This document shows positions 14,227 to 21,647 of a stretch of 21,780 nt of DNA, piece by piece. Source of the stretch: Candidatus Woesearchaeota archaeon (GTDB lineage Archaea; Nanobdellota; Nanobdellia; SCGC-AAA011-G17; JACQNH01). The notes under the pieces were generated by a model, which worked only from the letters and a program-made list of their open reading frames with translations, did no database searches and was not told the origin of the DNA. Position numbers and translations under genes: made by a program. The stretch is taken from contig JACQNH010000068.1 in assembly GCA_016203175.1 (NCBI GenBank), forward strand, positions 1 to 21,780, written 5' to 3'. Each line of letters begins with the position of its first letter. The stretch's first letter is position 1.

Positions 14227-14469
14227 ATGGGAACAAAAACTATCTCTATAATGGATGACGCATATGAACTTTTAGTTAGAAACAAAAAGACGAATGAAAG
14301 CTTTTCCCAGGAGTTAAGAAGGATTTTGCCTAAAAAGAGGAGTATTATGGAATTTGCTGGTGCTTGGGCAGATGTAACTGAAGAAGAGGCTGAAAGGATG
14401 AAAAAAACTATTATGGATTATCGCAGGAACTCTTCTAAACGAACAAAAGAGAGGTTTTTTGGAAAATGA
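14227..14469 (+). CDS. vapB: VapB-type antitoxin
   Basis: An 80-residue antitoxin beginning MGTKTISIMDDAYELLVRNK, a start typical of archaeal VapB antitoxins (DUF217-like). It is followed by SFSQELRRILPKKRSIMEFAGAW and a charged helical tail that would wrap the toxin. The frame is open from 14176, but the added 17 residues would be encoded by the promoter itself. It overlaps the toxin start by four bases (ATGA), as usual for such modules. The palindrome just upstream suggests autorepression. Confidence 0.87.
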   Translation: MGTKTISIMDDAYELLVRNKKTNESFSQELRRILPKKRSIMEFAGAWADVTEEEAERMKKTIMDYRRNSSKRTKERFFGK

Positions 14470-14858
14470 AATGTTTGGATTCAACTTTTATTATTGATTT
14501 TTTACGGAACGAGAAAGAAGCTGTTAAAAAGGCGACTGAAATAGAAGGTGGTGATTTAGTAACAACTACAATTTCTATTTTTGAAGTAATGCTTGGTGTT
14601 AATTCTGGAGTAAACAGAGATAAGCGATTTAAAGATTTTATGAACTTTCTTGACAATATTGAAATTCTATCACTTGATTTTAAATCATCGTTAAAAGCAG
14701 CGGAGGTTGCTTGTGATCTAATGAAAAGCGGCAATAGAATAGAGGATAATGATAATTTAATAGCCGGGACCAGTCTAGCTAACAACTGCAACATAATTAT
14801 AACAAGAAACAAGGATCATTTTGAAAGGGTGAAAGGCATTAAAGTTGAAAATTATTAA
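14466..14858 (+). CDS. vapC: VapC-type PIN-domain toxin
   Basis: A 130-residue PIN-domain ribonuclease. The acidic residues expected for metal binding are D5 (CLDSTFIIDFL), E40 (ISIFEVMLG), D96 (EDNDNLIAGT) and D117 (TRNKDHF). Family members cleave tRNA or rRNA when freed from their antitoxin; the specific target is unknown. All catalytic positions are intact, so the module is probably active. It is translationally coupled to the antitoxin and converges on the second module. Confidence 0.92.
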   Translation: MKCLDSTFIIDFLRNEKEAVKKATEIEGGDLVTTTISIFEVMLGVNSGVNRDKRFKDFMNFLDNIEILSLDFKSSLKAAEVACDLMKSGNRIEDNDNLIAGTSLANNCNIIITRNKDHFERVKGIKVENY

Positions 14859-14863
14859 GGTTA

Positions 14864-14952
14864 TTTCCCAGACTAGTGTATCAACCTTTTTTCAATAAAA
14901 ACAAAAAATAATTATGAGCGATATAAAGCTTTTTTTGAAGAGATCTGGGAAA
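14864..14952. repeat. 9-bp inverted repeat between the two toxin-antitoxin modules
   Basis: TTTCCCAGA (14864-14872) and TCTGGGAAA (14944-14952) are perfect inverses 71 bases apart, lying between the two convergent toxin genes. They may be a shared 3' structure or the scar of an insertion. Confidence 0.45.
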
Positions 14953-14966
14953 AATCTAAAGCTTAA
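14877..14966 (+). pseudogene. Possible remnant of an antitoxin C terminus
   Basis: A frame without ATG, opening after a TAG at 14874-14876, encodes a tail ending NYERYKAFFEEIWEKSKA and a TAA. The amphipathic, aromatic and charged pattern resembles the ends of small antitoxins, suggesting a leftover of a lost module. It is short and could be chance. Confidence 0.2.
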
Positions 14967-15424
14967 TTTGTAAAATCAATCCTTTTTATTTCTTTTATTT
15001 TATCTAAGTCTGAATCTGAGCTAAAAATTTTTTTAATTCCTTTTGTTTTCATAGAAGCAATGTGTATTGAATCTCTAGGGTCCAAATCTTCCTTTTGGTA
15101 TACTTCTACAGCTTTAGTTATAACCTCCATATCCACAGGTATTAATATTAAGCTAGGTAAATTGAAAAATATAGATGAAGCTTCAATAGCGAGCTTCTTG
15201 TCGAGTTCATTTTGTAATTTCCATAAAAACTCGTCAATAGTAAGTGTCGCAGTATATGCTTTATATCTTCCTTTTTTGACATCTTCTAAGATACTTTTCG
15301 CATTTTCACCAGCTGTTTCAGTATTAATATAAGCATAAATAAAAAGATTAGCATCTAAGTATACCTTAATGGCTTTAGATACCTGCTTTTTCTTCTCTTT
15401 TTTTAAATTGGGAGTAGATTTCAT
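14963..15424 (-). CDS. PIN-domain toxin of the second VapBC module
   Basis: A 153-residue PIN protein with the acidic residues D24 (VYLDANLFIY), E65 (LTIDEFLW), D118 (LDPRDSIHIAS) and D137/D139 (FSSDSDL). It is unlike the first toxin in sequence and is more like the PIN subgroup paired with AbrB-type antitoxins. The ATG at 15424 gives a 20-residue basic extension before the first beta strand and a 50-base overlap with the antitoxin gene, both unusual. No ATG, GTG or TTG lies in between; a rare start such as the ATT at 15370 would give a normal-length PIN domain. Confidence 0.85.
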   Translation of the reverse strand: MKSTPNLKKEKKKQVSKAIKVYLDANLFIYAYINTETAGENAKSILEDVKKGRYKAYTATLTIDEFLWKLQNELDKKLAIEASSIFFNLPSLILIPVDMEVITKAVEVYQKEDLDPRDSIHIASMKTKGIKKIFSSDSDLDKIKEIKRIDFTN

Positions 15425-15641
15425 GAGGAGCTACCTTTATTTTTTTACCTTTTCTTTTTAGTTCTTCTCTTATTCTCGTTAATACATCAAATGGATCTTT
15501 GTCTCTTTTTCTTACTAGAACACCCTCCTGCCCTTCCTCTAAAACAACATCAGATCCAGGCATCATTTTATATTCATCCCTAAATACTTTTGGAATCACA
15601 ACCTGCCCTTTAGGTCCTAGTTTTATTCTAAATCTTACCAT
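15375..15641 (-). CDS. AbrB/SpoVT-type antitoxin of the second VapBC module
   Basis: An 88-residue protein. Residues 1-~48 are a swapped-hairpin AbrB DNA-binding domain (KLGPKGQVVIPKVFRDEYKM, then DVVLEEG). The rest is a charged helix that would bind and cover the toxin. It is the upstream gene of the pair. A TATA box at 15660-15674 is centred about 26 bases before the ATG, so the mRNA is probably leaderless. A direct repeat next to the ATG is a candidate self-binding site. Confidence 0.88.
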   Translation of the reverse strand: MVRFRIKLGPKGQVVIPKVFRDEYKMMPGSDVVLEEGQEGVLVRKRDKDPFDVLTRIREELKRKGKKIKVAPHEIYSQFKKREEKAGI

Positions 15642-15674
15642 GTTATACCCAGAGTTATACTTATATTTAAATAT
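15642..15674 (-). promoter_or_regulatory. Promoter of the second module with a direct repeat
   Basis: The TATA box on the minus strand is ATATTTAAATATAAG (15660-15674). Directly before the start codon the plus strand reads GTTATAC at 15642-15648 and again at 15654-15660, a 12-bp period. This differs from the palindrome of the first module and fits a different antitoxin type. Confidence 0.5.
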
Positions 15675-15833
15675 TTTGGTTTAAAAAAAGTTCCTGTGAT
15701 GTTAGTAATTAGTTCTCACTTATATAATTATTCTTTTCTTGAGGTGGTAAATGTGCTAAACTTCAAGAAAAAATTATGGCTTGTAAAACAAAAGGAAAAC
15801 CATTATAACTGAGCTAATAAAAAGATTAAAAAA

Positions 15834-16079
15834 TTAAATCACTTTCTTTACTCTCTTTTTAAGCAAATTTAAATCCCTTGTTAATTCTTTCTTAAGCATA
15901 TTCTCTATTTTTCTTTCTTTAGCCTGAGCTTTTCTGAATAAATCTTTAGCCATCCTTTGTGCTTTTGGTTTATTTACAATACCTTTTTTTTCTAATTCTT
16001 TTAATATTTTTTTAGTTTGTTCTTTAGCAACAGCAGCTAAACCGATTCCAATTAAAATCCCCTTTTTGATCTTACTCAT
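15834..16079 (-). CDS. Phasin-like small helical protein
   Basis: An 81-residue protein with a short hydrophobic start (IKKGILIGIGLAAVAKE) followed by a long basic amphipathic helix containing LKELEKKGIVNKPKAQRMAKDL. It resembles the small phasin-like proteins (named after polyhydroxyalkanoate granule regulators) often seen beside ABC1/UbiB kinases; no granule role is implied. AGGTGAT at 16085-16091 is the ribosome site. It starts 47 bases after the ubiB stop and may be read from that promoter or from a weak TATA-like sequence at 16110-16120. Confidence 0.72.
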   Translation of the reverse strand: MSKIKKGILIGIGLAAVAKEQTKKILKELEKKGIVNKPKAQRMAKDLFRKAQAKERKIENMLKKELTRDLNLLKKRVKKVI

Positions 16080-16126
16080 TAAACATCACCTCATAATTTT
16101 AAAGTAATTATAATTTATATTGATTT

Positions 16127-17788
16127 CTATTTTCTAAACAAAAGCATTCTTTCTCTTCTGGTTCTATAGATTAAATAGATACATAAGATTATTGTTAAGA
16201 TAAACCCGATAAAGGATAAAGCGGGAATACCATAGATTTCAGAGCCTATATCTATTTCCAAGATAATTATCGAACCTAAAAAGATAGCAGCTGTTAAAAT
16301 ACCAATAATTCTTCTGCTTGTACCTGATTCAAGCTCTTCAACAACTTCATCAATTTCGCTTTTGGCAATTTCTAATTTAATTTTACCTTTGTTTACTTTT
16401 GATAATAAAGTACTAACTTGTTCTGGGATTTTAATTAAACTTTCTTTTAGGTCAGAAATTTGTTTGTAAACTTTATTTAATGCTTTTCCTGCAACTAATT
16501 CTTCCCTTTCAACGGTTTCTACAAATGGCTTTACAACTTGAACAAAATTGAAATCAGGATAAAGATCTAAACAAAAACCTTCTAACGTGATAATTGATTT
16601 TGCTAACAAAACAAAATCTTTTGGAAGTAACATATTGTATTTGAAAGCTACACCTAAAAATGTTTTTAAGCTTTCACCAATTTTAATTCTTTTTAGTTCT
16701 ACGTTATAATAAGGCCATAAAGCATCTGACAAATCTAATCTAAATGATTCAATGTCAACATCATCTGATAAAATTCCCATATTAATAAAAGCATTTGCAA
16801 CTTTTTCTGTATCTCCATTAACCATTGCTATTATTAAAATTTTTACTTTATCGCTTAAGCTACCCCCTAATCTACCAACAATACCATAATCCAATAAACA
16901 TAATTTTCCATCTTTCAGTAAAAAAATATTGCCTGGGTGAGGGTCTGCATGAAAATTTTTTAAGAAGAAAAATTGTTTTAAAAAAAATGTTGTAAGAGTT
17001 TTTGAAACTTTATTTCTATCTAATTTAGTTTCCTCTGTAATTTTTTTACCATCGATAAATTCCATTACTAAAACTTTACTTGTGGTTAAATCAAAATAAA
17101 CCTTAGGAACTTTTACAGACTTATCATTTTTAAAGAAATCGTAAAACATTCCTATATTCCTTGCCTCATCCATGTAGTTTAATTCTTTTTCTGTGTATCT
17201 TTCGAACTCATCAACAATAGCAGTAACTTTTAATTTTTTGGCTTTTTCATTATTCTTTTCTAAGTAATTTGCAAAAAATCTCATAATGTGAATATCTGCT
17301 TTAAAGATTTCAGAAATTCCTGGTCTTTGAACTTTTATAGCTACTTTTGTTCCATCAATTAATTTTGCTTCATGAACTTGACCAATGGAAGCTGAGGCTA
17401 TTGGTTTTGAATTAAATTTGGAGAATACCTGATCTATAGGTTTTTTAAATTCAGATTCTATTATCTGATGAACTTCTTCAAAACTAAAAGAAGGTAGATC
17501 GTCTTGAAATTTTTTGAATTCATCTGCAACTTCTGAAGAAACTAAATCTGGTCTTAAACTTAAAAACTGACCTAATTTGATAAAAGCTCCGCCTAATTCT
17601 TCAAAAACTTTTCTTAATTTAACTGCTTCATTGCCTTCTGGGTGTTTAGTAATTTTAATTCTTTTATGAAAAGGAAGCAATTGTGTTAGGTTTAATTTTC
17701 TTATTAAATGACCTAATTCGTATTTTAAAAATAGCTCTAAGATATTCTCAAATCTTTTAGCATCCCTCATTTTTTCTTGAAAAGACAT
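16127..17788 (-). CDS. ABC1/UbiB-family atypical kinase
   Basis: A 553-residue membrane-anchored protein of the COQ8/UbiB family. Motifs in order: the family-specific KLGQ (71-74), the alanine-rich loop IASASIGQV (130-138) replacing the usual P-loop, VAIKVQRPG with K152, the catalytic loop HADPHPGN (280-287) and metal-binding DYG (300-302). Two transmembrane helices close the protein (about 493-535). In bacteria and mitochondria the family supports ubiquinone synthesis through ATPase activity; in an archaeon the lipid target is unknown. The leaderless TATA box is at 17807-17820. The phasin-like gene follows. Confidence 0.93.
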   Translation of the reverse strand: MSFQEKMRDAKRFENILELFLKYELGHLIRKLNLTQLLPFHKRIKITKHPEGNEAVKLRKVFEELGGAFIKLGQFLSLRPDLVSSEVADEFKKFQDDLPSFSFEEVHQIIESEFKKPIDQVFSKFNSKPIASASIGQVHEAKLIDGTKVAIKVQRPGISEIFKADIHIMRFFANYLEKNNEKAKKLKVTAIVDEFERYTEKELNYMDEARNIGMFYDFFKNDKSVKVPKVYFDLTTSKVLVMEFIDGKKITEETKLDRNKVSKTLTTFFLKQFFFLKNFHADPHPGNIFLLKDGKLCLLDYGIVGRLGGSLSDKVKILIIAMVNGDTEKVANAFINMGILSDDVDIESFRLDLSDALWPYYNVELKRIKIGESLKTFLGVAFKYNMLLPKDFVLLAKSIITLEGFCLDLYPDFNFVQVVKPFVETVEREELVAGKALNKVYKQISDLKESLIKIPEQVSTLLSKVNKGKIKLEIAKSEIDEVVEELESGTSRRIIGILTAAIFLGSIIILEIDIGSEIYGIPALSFIGFILTIILCIYLIYRTRRERMLLFRK

Positions 17789-17806
17789 AAAGGAATAAAT
17801 AAATGA

Positions 17807-17820
17807 GGATATAAAAACTT
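17807..17820 (-). promoter_or_regulatory. TATA box of the UbiB-family gene
   Basis: AAGTTTTTATATCC on the minus strand is centred 25 bases before the ATG. Just upstream, CTATTTC (17825-17831) and GAAATAG (17852-17858) form a 7-bp inverted repeat that could be an operator. Confidence 0.5.
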
Positions 17821-17929
17821 ATTGCTATTTCTGTTCCACCTGTGATGTCTTGAAATAGTGTTACATTTATTTAACCGTTTTTAGGCAAAGTTTCAAAATT
17901 CTCTAAAAAACTTAAAACCAGCAACTGTT

Positions 17930-17975
17930 GTACGTGCACAAATAACCGAAAGAATAATTCTTAATGTGCACGTAC
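17930..17975. repeat. Perfect 11-bp GC-rich inverted repeat
   Basis: GTACGTGCACA (17930-17940) and TGTGCACGTAC (17965-17975) are exact inverses around a 24-nt AT-rich spacer. Each arm contains the self-palindrome GTGCAC, and the spacer holds AAGAATAATTCTT, itself a palindrome. The arms stand out in base composition from the AT-rich surroundings. The element lies 44 bases after the PEBP gene stop and about 140 bases before the ubiB start. The remainder of the 230-bp gap shows no gene. Confidence 0.6.
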
Positions 17976-18018
17976 GTTATCTCAAAATCTTCCATTTTGG
18001 TGACATTTACTTTACAGC

Positions 18019-18540
18019 TCATTTTCTTTTATAAGTACCCATCAATTGAGTTTGTACTATGGTATGGCCTTTCATTGCTTCTTCAACTTGTTTTTTAGTT
18101 ACGCCTTCTTGAAGTGTTAAAGTTGTGTCTAATGCATAAAGTTTGAAAAAATATCTATGAGTTGTGTCTGGTGGGCAAGGACCTATGTATTTTATATTAT
18201 TACTAGTGCCTTTACCATGAATGCCTTGTGGTTCTTTACCTTCTTCAATCTTTTTAGTTGTTGGGGGAATGTTAAAAACAATCCAATGATCCCATACTTT
18301 ATTCGCTGGTTTTATAGCATCTGGGTCGTCCATGATTAATACTAAGGACTTTGCATTTTGCGGAGCATCTGAAATTTCTAATGAAGGTGAAATATTCTCT
18401 CCATCACAGGTGTATTTTGAAGGTATTGATTGACCTTCTTTAAATACTGGGCTTGTTAATTTCATGTTATTAACCTCCAATTTTGTATTTATTGTTGTAC
18501 AGCCTAAAATAAATATAAACATTAAGGCTAGATATTTCAT
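18019..18540 (-). CDS. PEBP-family (YbhB/YbcL-like) lipoprotein
   Basis: A 173-residue protein. Residues 1-14 are a lipoprotein signal (MKYLALMFIFILGC, with C14 as the lipidation site), which places it on the outer face of the membrane. The rest is the phosphatidylethanolamine-binding / Raf kinase inhibitor-like fold: SPSLEISDAPQNAKSLVLIMDDPDA, DHWIVFNIPP, and the HRYFFKLYALD strand. The archaeal and bacterial members have no settled role; ligand binding or protease inhibition are suggested. The TATA box (18561-18570) is 25 bases before the ATG. Confidence 0.92.
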   Translation of the reverse strand: MKYLALMFIFILGCTTINTKLEVNNMKLTSPVFKEGQSIPSKYTCDGENISPSLEISDAPQNAKSLVLIMDDPDAIKPANKVWDHWIVFNIPPTTKKIEEGKEPQGIHGKGTSNNIKYIGPCPPDTTHRYFFKLYALDTTLTLQEGVTKKQVEEAMKGHTIVQTQLMGTYKRK

Positions 18541-18627
18541 GATTTAATTAAGATTAAACAATATAAAAATGTTATTAAATTTTAGTTAAAGATTAAGTTT
18601 AAATAGAAAAGATTACTTTAACATCTT

Positions 18628-19257
18628 ATGGAAAAATATATTGTTATAGGGACCGTTCATGAGGATTTAAATCCTTTATTTATTGGTATTAGAGATTTCC
18701 CAACAAAACGGTTAATATTATTAGTTCCTGAAAGCAAGTTAAGCCTAGCAAAAAAGGCAAAACAAGATATTGAAAAATTTAAGATTGAGGTTATTATAAA
18801 AGAGATCGAGGGAAATGTATGGGAGGCTTTATTTGAAAATGTTGCAAAGGTTAAAAATGAAGAACAGAATGAAAATATAATTGTAAATACCTCTTCTGGA
18901 GATAGAAATTCGCAATGTGCTTTAACAAGTGCTGCTTTTGTCAATGGTCTAAAGGCTTTTGCTGTTGAAAGCAATGAAACAATGCTATTGCCGATATTGA
19001 AGTTTTCTTATTACAAAATATTAATGGACAGAAAGATGAAAATTTTAAAGATATTATACAATAATAAAACTTGTTCTTTGAATGAACTAAGTGAGAAAGC
19101 AAATATGTCATTACCTTTAATTTCTTACCACATTAATGGAACTCCTAAATCTGAAGGATTGAAAACTTTAGGGCTAGTAGAAATAAAAGAGGGTAAGGGG
19201 AATACAATTGTACAATTATCAATGATGGGAAGATTGTTGGTTAAAGGTTATTGTTAA
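18628..19257 (+). CDS. CARF-HTH regulator (Csa3-like)
   Basis: A 209-residue protein. Residues 1-~125 look like a CARF (CRISPR-associated Rossmann) sensor domain: IVIGTVHEDLNPL at the first strand and IIVNTSSGDRNSQCALTSAAF (84-104) matching the conserved ligand loop. Residues ~134-209 are a winged helix (KILKILYNNKTCSLNELSEKA, then SLPLISYHI). Csa3-type proteins bind cyclic tetra-adenylate or related signals and regulate CRISPR or stress genes. No CRISPR array or cas gene is in the window, so it stands alone here. The TATA box (18596-18606) is 27 bases before the ATG. Confidence 0.8.
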   Translation: MEKYIVIGTVHEDLNPLFIGIRDFPTKRLILLVPESKLSLAKKAKQDIEKFKIEVIIKEIEGNVWEALFENVAKVKNEEQNENIIVNTSSGDRNSQCALTSAAFVNGLKAFAVESNETMLLPILKFSYYKILMDRKMKILKILYNNKTCSLNELSEKANMSLPLISYHINGTPKSEGLKTLGLVEIKEGKGNTIVQLSMMGRLLVKGYC

Positions 19258-19278
19258 AATTAAAAAAAGAAAAAATAA

Positions 19279-19704
19279 TTAATCTGGTTTTACTGCTTTA
19301 AACTTGCTCCCTGTTAATGCTAAAGAGAGTAGTGTTGCAAAGTAAGCAAAGTTTACTGCTGTATTCCCCCCACCAGTATTCATTACCATTATCTCCCTTA
19401 ATGTTCCAATGAAATGTGGTACTGCGCCTAATTTAAATGTTTGTATGAAAGCTACTAAAATGAATAATGCTAGTAAAGCTGCTGCATATCTTGTATGGAA
19501 ACCAATTAATAATGATGTACCTGCAATTAATTCTATTAAAATTGCTAGTATTAACATAACCCCACCTGCGCCTCCAAATAACATTTCAAACATTCCTTTT
19601 GCCATTGAGTAAGAGAATATTTTATCTAAACCTGCAACAATAAAAGCAATTCCAAAAAACAATCTTAAAACAAAAGGACCATATTCTTCACAATTCTTAA
19701 ACAT
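19279..19704 (-). CDS. DoxX-family membrane protein
   Basis: A 141-residue protein with four hydrophobic helices (about 9-30, 45-67, 73-91, 112-131) and the DoxX signature LRLFFGIAFIVAGLDKIF. DoxX relatives include a subunit of thiosulfate:quinone oxidoreductase, but many members have unknown roles in redox balance. The start is fixed by GGAGGTGAA at 19707-19715. It lies 70 bases downstream of the NDH-2-like gene on the same strand, which suggests a shared quinone-related function, although it has its own TATA box. Confidence 0.9.
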   Translation of the reverse strand: MFKNCEEYGPFVLRLFFGIAFIVAGLDKIFSYSMAKGMFEMLFGGAGGVMLILAILIELIAGTSLLIGFHTRYAAALLALFILVAFIQTFKLGAVPHFIGTLREIMVMNTGGGNTAVNFAYFATLLSLALTGSKFKAVKPD

Positions 19705-19706
19705 TA

Positions 19707-19754
19707 TTCACCTCCAAAGTTTATAATATTTTGTTAGTTTCATAGTATTTAAGC
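19707..19754 (-). promoter_or_regulatory. DoxX promoter and Shine-Dalgarno
   Basis: On the minus strand GCTTAAATAC (19745-19754) is the TATA box and GGAGGTGAA (19707-19715) the ribosome site, giving a leader of about 20 nt. Confidence 0.6.
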
Positions 19755-19774
19755 TTTACTAGGCTATATAAGTA

Positions 19775-20998
19775 TTATTTTGAAGTGTTAAAACTATTTT
19801 TAATATACCTTTTTCTAAATAAACCAATAGTCCAGTCATAAGCTAACATTAATTTATTTTTTAATCCAACAACTTTGCTTAGGTATATTGTTCTCCAAAG
19901 CCACCATGCAAAAAATCCTTTGAAATGCTTGTTTAAGACTTCTGCTACTGCAAATTTTTGACCTAAAGAAAGCAAAAAACCTAATTTTTTAAATTGAAAA
20001 TCTATTAATTCATTGTTATTTATTAAGTTAAAGATATTTTTAGCAACTATATTAGCTTGCTGAACTGCTGCTTGTGCCAACATTGGTGTTCTTTTACCCT
20101 CCGGATTAATATGAATTGCCATATCTCCTATACAGAACACATTTTCATAGTTATTAACCTGTAATTTACTGTTAACTTTTATACCTTTATCAAAAATATT
20201 TGGGATAAGATTAATAAAATTAGGTTCAACACCTGTTGTGCATATTTTAATTTTTGCTGGAATAAAATTATTGTTAACATAAATGCCATCTTTTGTTAAT
20301 TTGTCAACTTTAGAGTTAAATCTTAGGTCGATGTTTAATTTTTTAAATCTTTTGAGTACTTTATCAATGCAATCTTCGGGGAGCATCGATAGAATCCTGT
20401 CTGATCTTTGAAGAAGAATAACTTTAAAATTTTCTTTATTTAAATTTTTGAATCCAAGTCTTATTAATTCAATACCATATTCTTTTAATTCTGAAGCTAA
20501 TTCAATACCTGTTGGGCCTGCACCAATTAAAACTATTGTAAGAAGTTTCTTTATTTCATTTATGTTTTTTTCTTTAGAAGCAGTTTCAAAAATATTAAAG
20601 ACTTCTTTTCTTAATTTTTTGGCATCTTTAATTGTTTTTAATTCGTAACATAAATTTTTATCTAGATTATAGAAATTAGTTTTTGAACCTAAAGCTATAA
20701 CCAAAAGGTCATATTTGAAATTACCTTTAGAAGTTAATACTTTTTTGTTTTTTAGATCGATACTTTTAACAACTGCTTTAATAAATTTCAGTCTATCATT
20801 ACAGATTAAACTATCTAAAGGGTAAATAACATTTCTTCTTCGTATACCTGCTGTAGCAACTTCGTGAATTAGAGGTGTAAAAGTAAAATAATCTTCTTTG
20901 TTAATTAAAACAATTTCAAATTTATCTTTATATCTGCATAAGTCATTTGCTGTATATAAACCACCAAAACCTGCCCCTAAGATAACTATCCTTTTCAT
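19775..20998 (-). CDS. NDH-2-like FAD-dependent NAD(P)H dehydrogenase
   Basis: A 407-residue flavoprotein with two dinucleotide folds: FAD-binding ILGAGFGGLYTANDL (6-20) and NAD(P)-binding IGAGPTGIELASEL (158-171). The FAD-closing motif NVFCIGDMA follows, then a C-terminal amphipathic tail rich in Trp and Phe (FFAWWLWRTIYLSKVVG) typical of type II NADH dehydrogenases that sit on the membrane and reduce quinones. It pumps no protons. The TATA box (21021-21030) is 28 bases before the ATG. DoxX follows on the same strand. Confidence 0.92.
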   Translation of the reverse strand: MKRIVILGAGFGGLYTANDLCRYKDKFEIVLINKEDYFTFTPLIHEVATAGIRRRNVIYPLDSLICNDRLKFIKAVVKSIDLKNKKVLTSKGNFKYDLLVIALGSKTNFYNLDKNLCYELKTIKDAKKLRKEVFNIFETASKEKNINEIKKLLTIVLIGAGPTGIELASELKEYGIELIRLGFKNLNKENFKVILLQRSDRILSMLPEDCIDKVLKRFKKLNIDLRFNSKVDKLTKDGIYVNNNFIPAKIKICTTGVEPNFINLIPNIFDKGIKVNSKLQVNNYENVFCIGDMAIHINPEGKRTPMLAQAAVQQANIVAKNIFNLINNNELIDFQFKKLGFLLSLGQKFAVAEVLNKHFKGFFAWWLWRTIYLSKVVGLKNKLMLAYDWTIGLFRKRYIKNSFNTSK

Positions 20999-21083
20999 TA
21001 TTTTAAATCTGTTTAAGTGGATTTAAAACTTATCTTTACTAATAAAAGTAATCTTTAATAACCCAGATTTTTAGTTTATTATT

Positions 21084-21641
21084 ATGATAATCAAGGAAGA
21101 GTTTTCAGCAATAAGAAATGATTTGCAGAAGTTAGAAGATTTAAGAGAAGAAACTATAAAAATATCAAGATCTATTATTAATCTTTCCAAGCAGATAATT
21201 CATAGACTACATAAAGATGAGATAAAAGAGGCTGAAAGTTTAATTAAATATATTAAAAAAGAAATAAATAGACTTCCAAAAGATACTACTTTAGATGTTA
21301 ATATTAATTTAGTTGCTGTTCAGGAGTACGTAGAAGCATTAGCTTATTATTATATCTTGAAGGAAGATAGAATACCAACTAGAAAAGATTTGAAAGTTAA
21401 TACAATAGAATATTTAACTGGGTTATGTGATTTAAGCGGTGAATTAATAAGAAGAATAACAAATTCCTTAATAAAAGATGATTTTGATGAGGCTAAAAGA
21501 ATTAAGAATTTTATTTCTGATCTTTATCATGAATTTATACATTTAGATATTCATCATGGAGAATTAAGAAAAAAATCTGATATGCTAAGATGGAATTTAG
21601 AAAAAGCTGAAGATATTTTATTAAGAGTAAAGGGAAGATAA
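21084..21641 (+). CDS. Translin-family nucleic-acid-binding protein
   Basis: A 185-residue all-helical protein. The diagnostic segment is AVQEYVEALAYYYILKEDRIP followed by TIEYLTGLCDLSGELIRR, the translin/TRAX signature; the first helix (LREETIKISRSIINLSKQIIHRLH) also fits. Archaeal translin forms octamers and binds or cleaves single-stranded RNA, and glutamates of the EYVEA helix correspond to the TRAX active-site region. The TATA box (21053-21062) lies 27 bases before the ATG. A transposon-like end begins seven bases after the stop. Confidence 0.92.
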   Translation: MIIKEEFSAIRNDLQKLEDLREETIKISRSIINLSKQIIHRLHKDEIKEAESLIKYIKKEINRLPKDTTLDVNINLVAVQEYVEALAYYYILKEDRIPTRKDLKVNTIEYLTGLCDLSGELIRRITNSLIKDDFDEAKRIKNFISDLYHEFIHLDIHHGELRKKSDMLRWNLEKAEDILLRVKGR

Positions 21642-21647
21642 AATGAC

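Noticed and set aside
14435..14812. 125-residue frame antisense to vapC
   Set aside because: The sense strand encodes a complete PIN domain with all catalytic residues.
15748..15810. Possible 19-residue peptide after a GAGGTGGT-like ribosome site (GTG start, MLNFKKKLWLVKQ)
   Set aside because: A TATA-like sequence and ribosome site exist, but the peptide is too short and featureless to support from one sequence.
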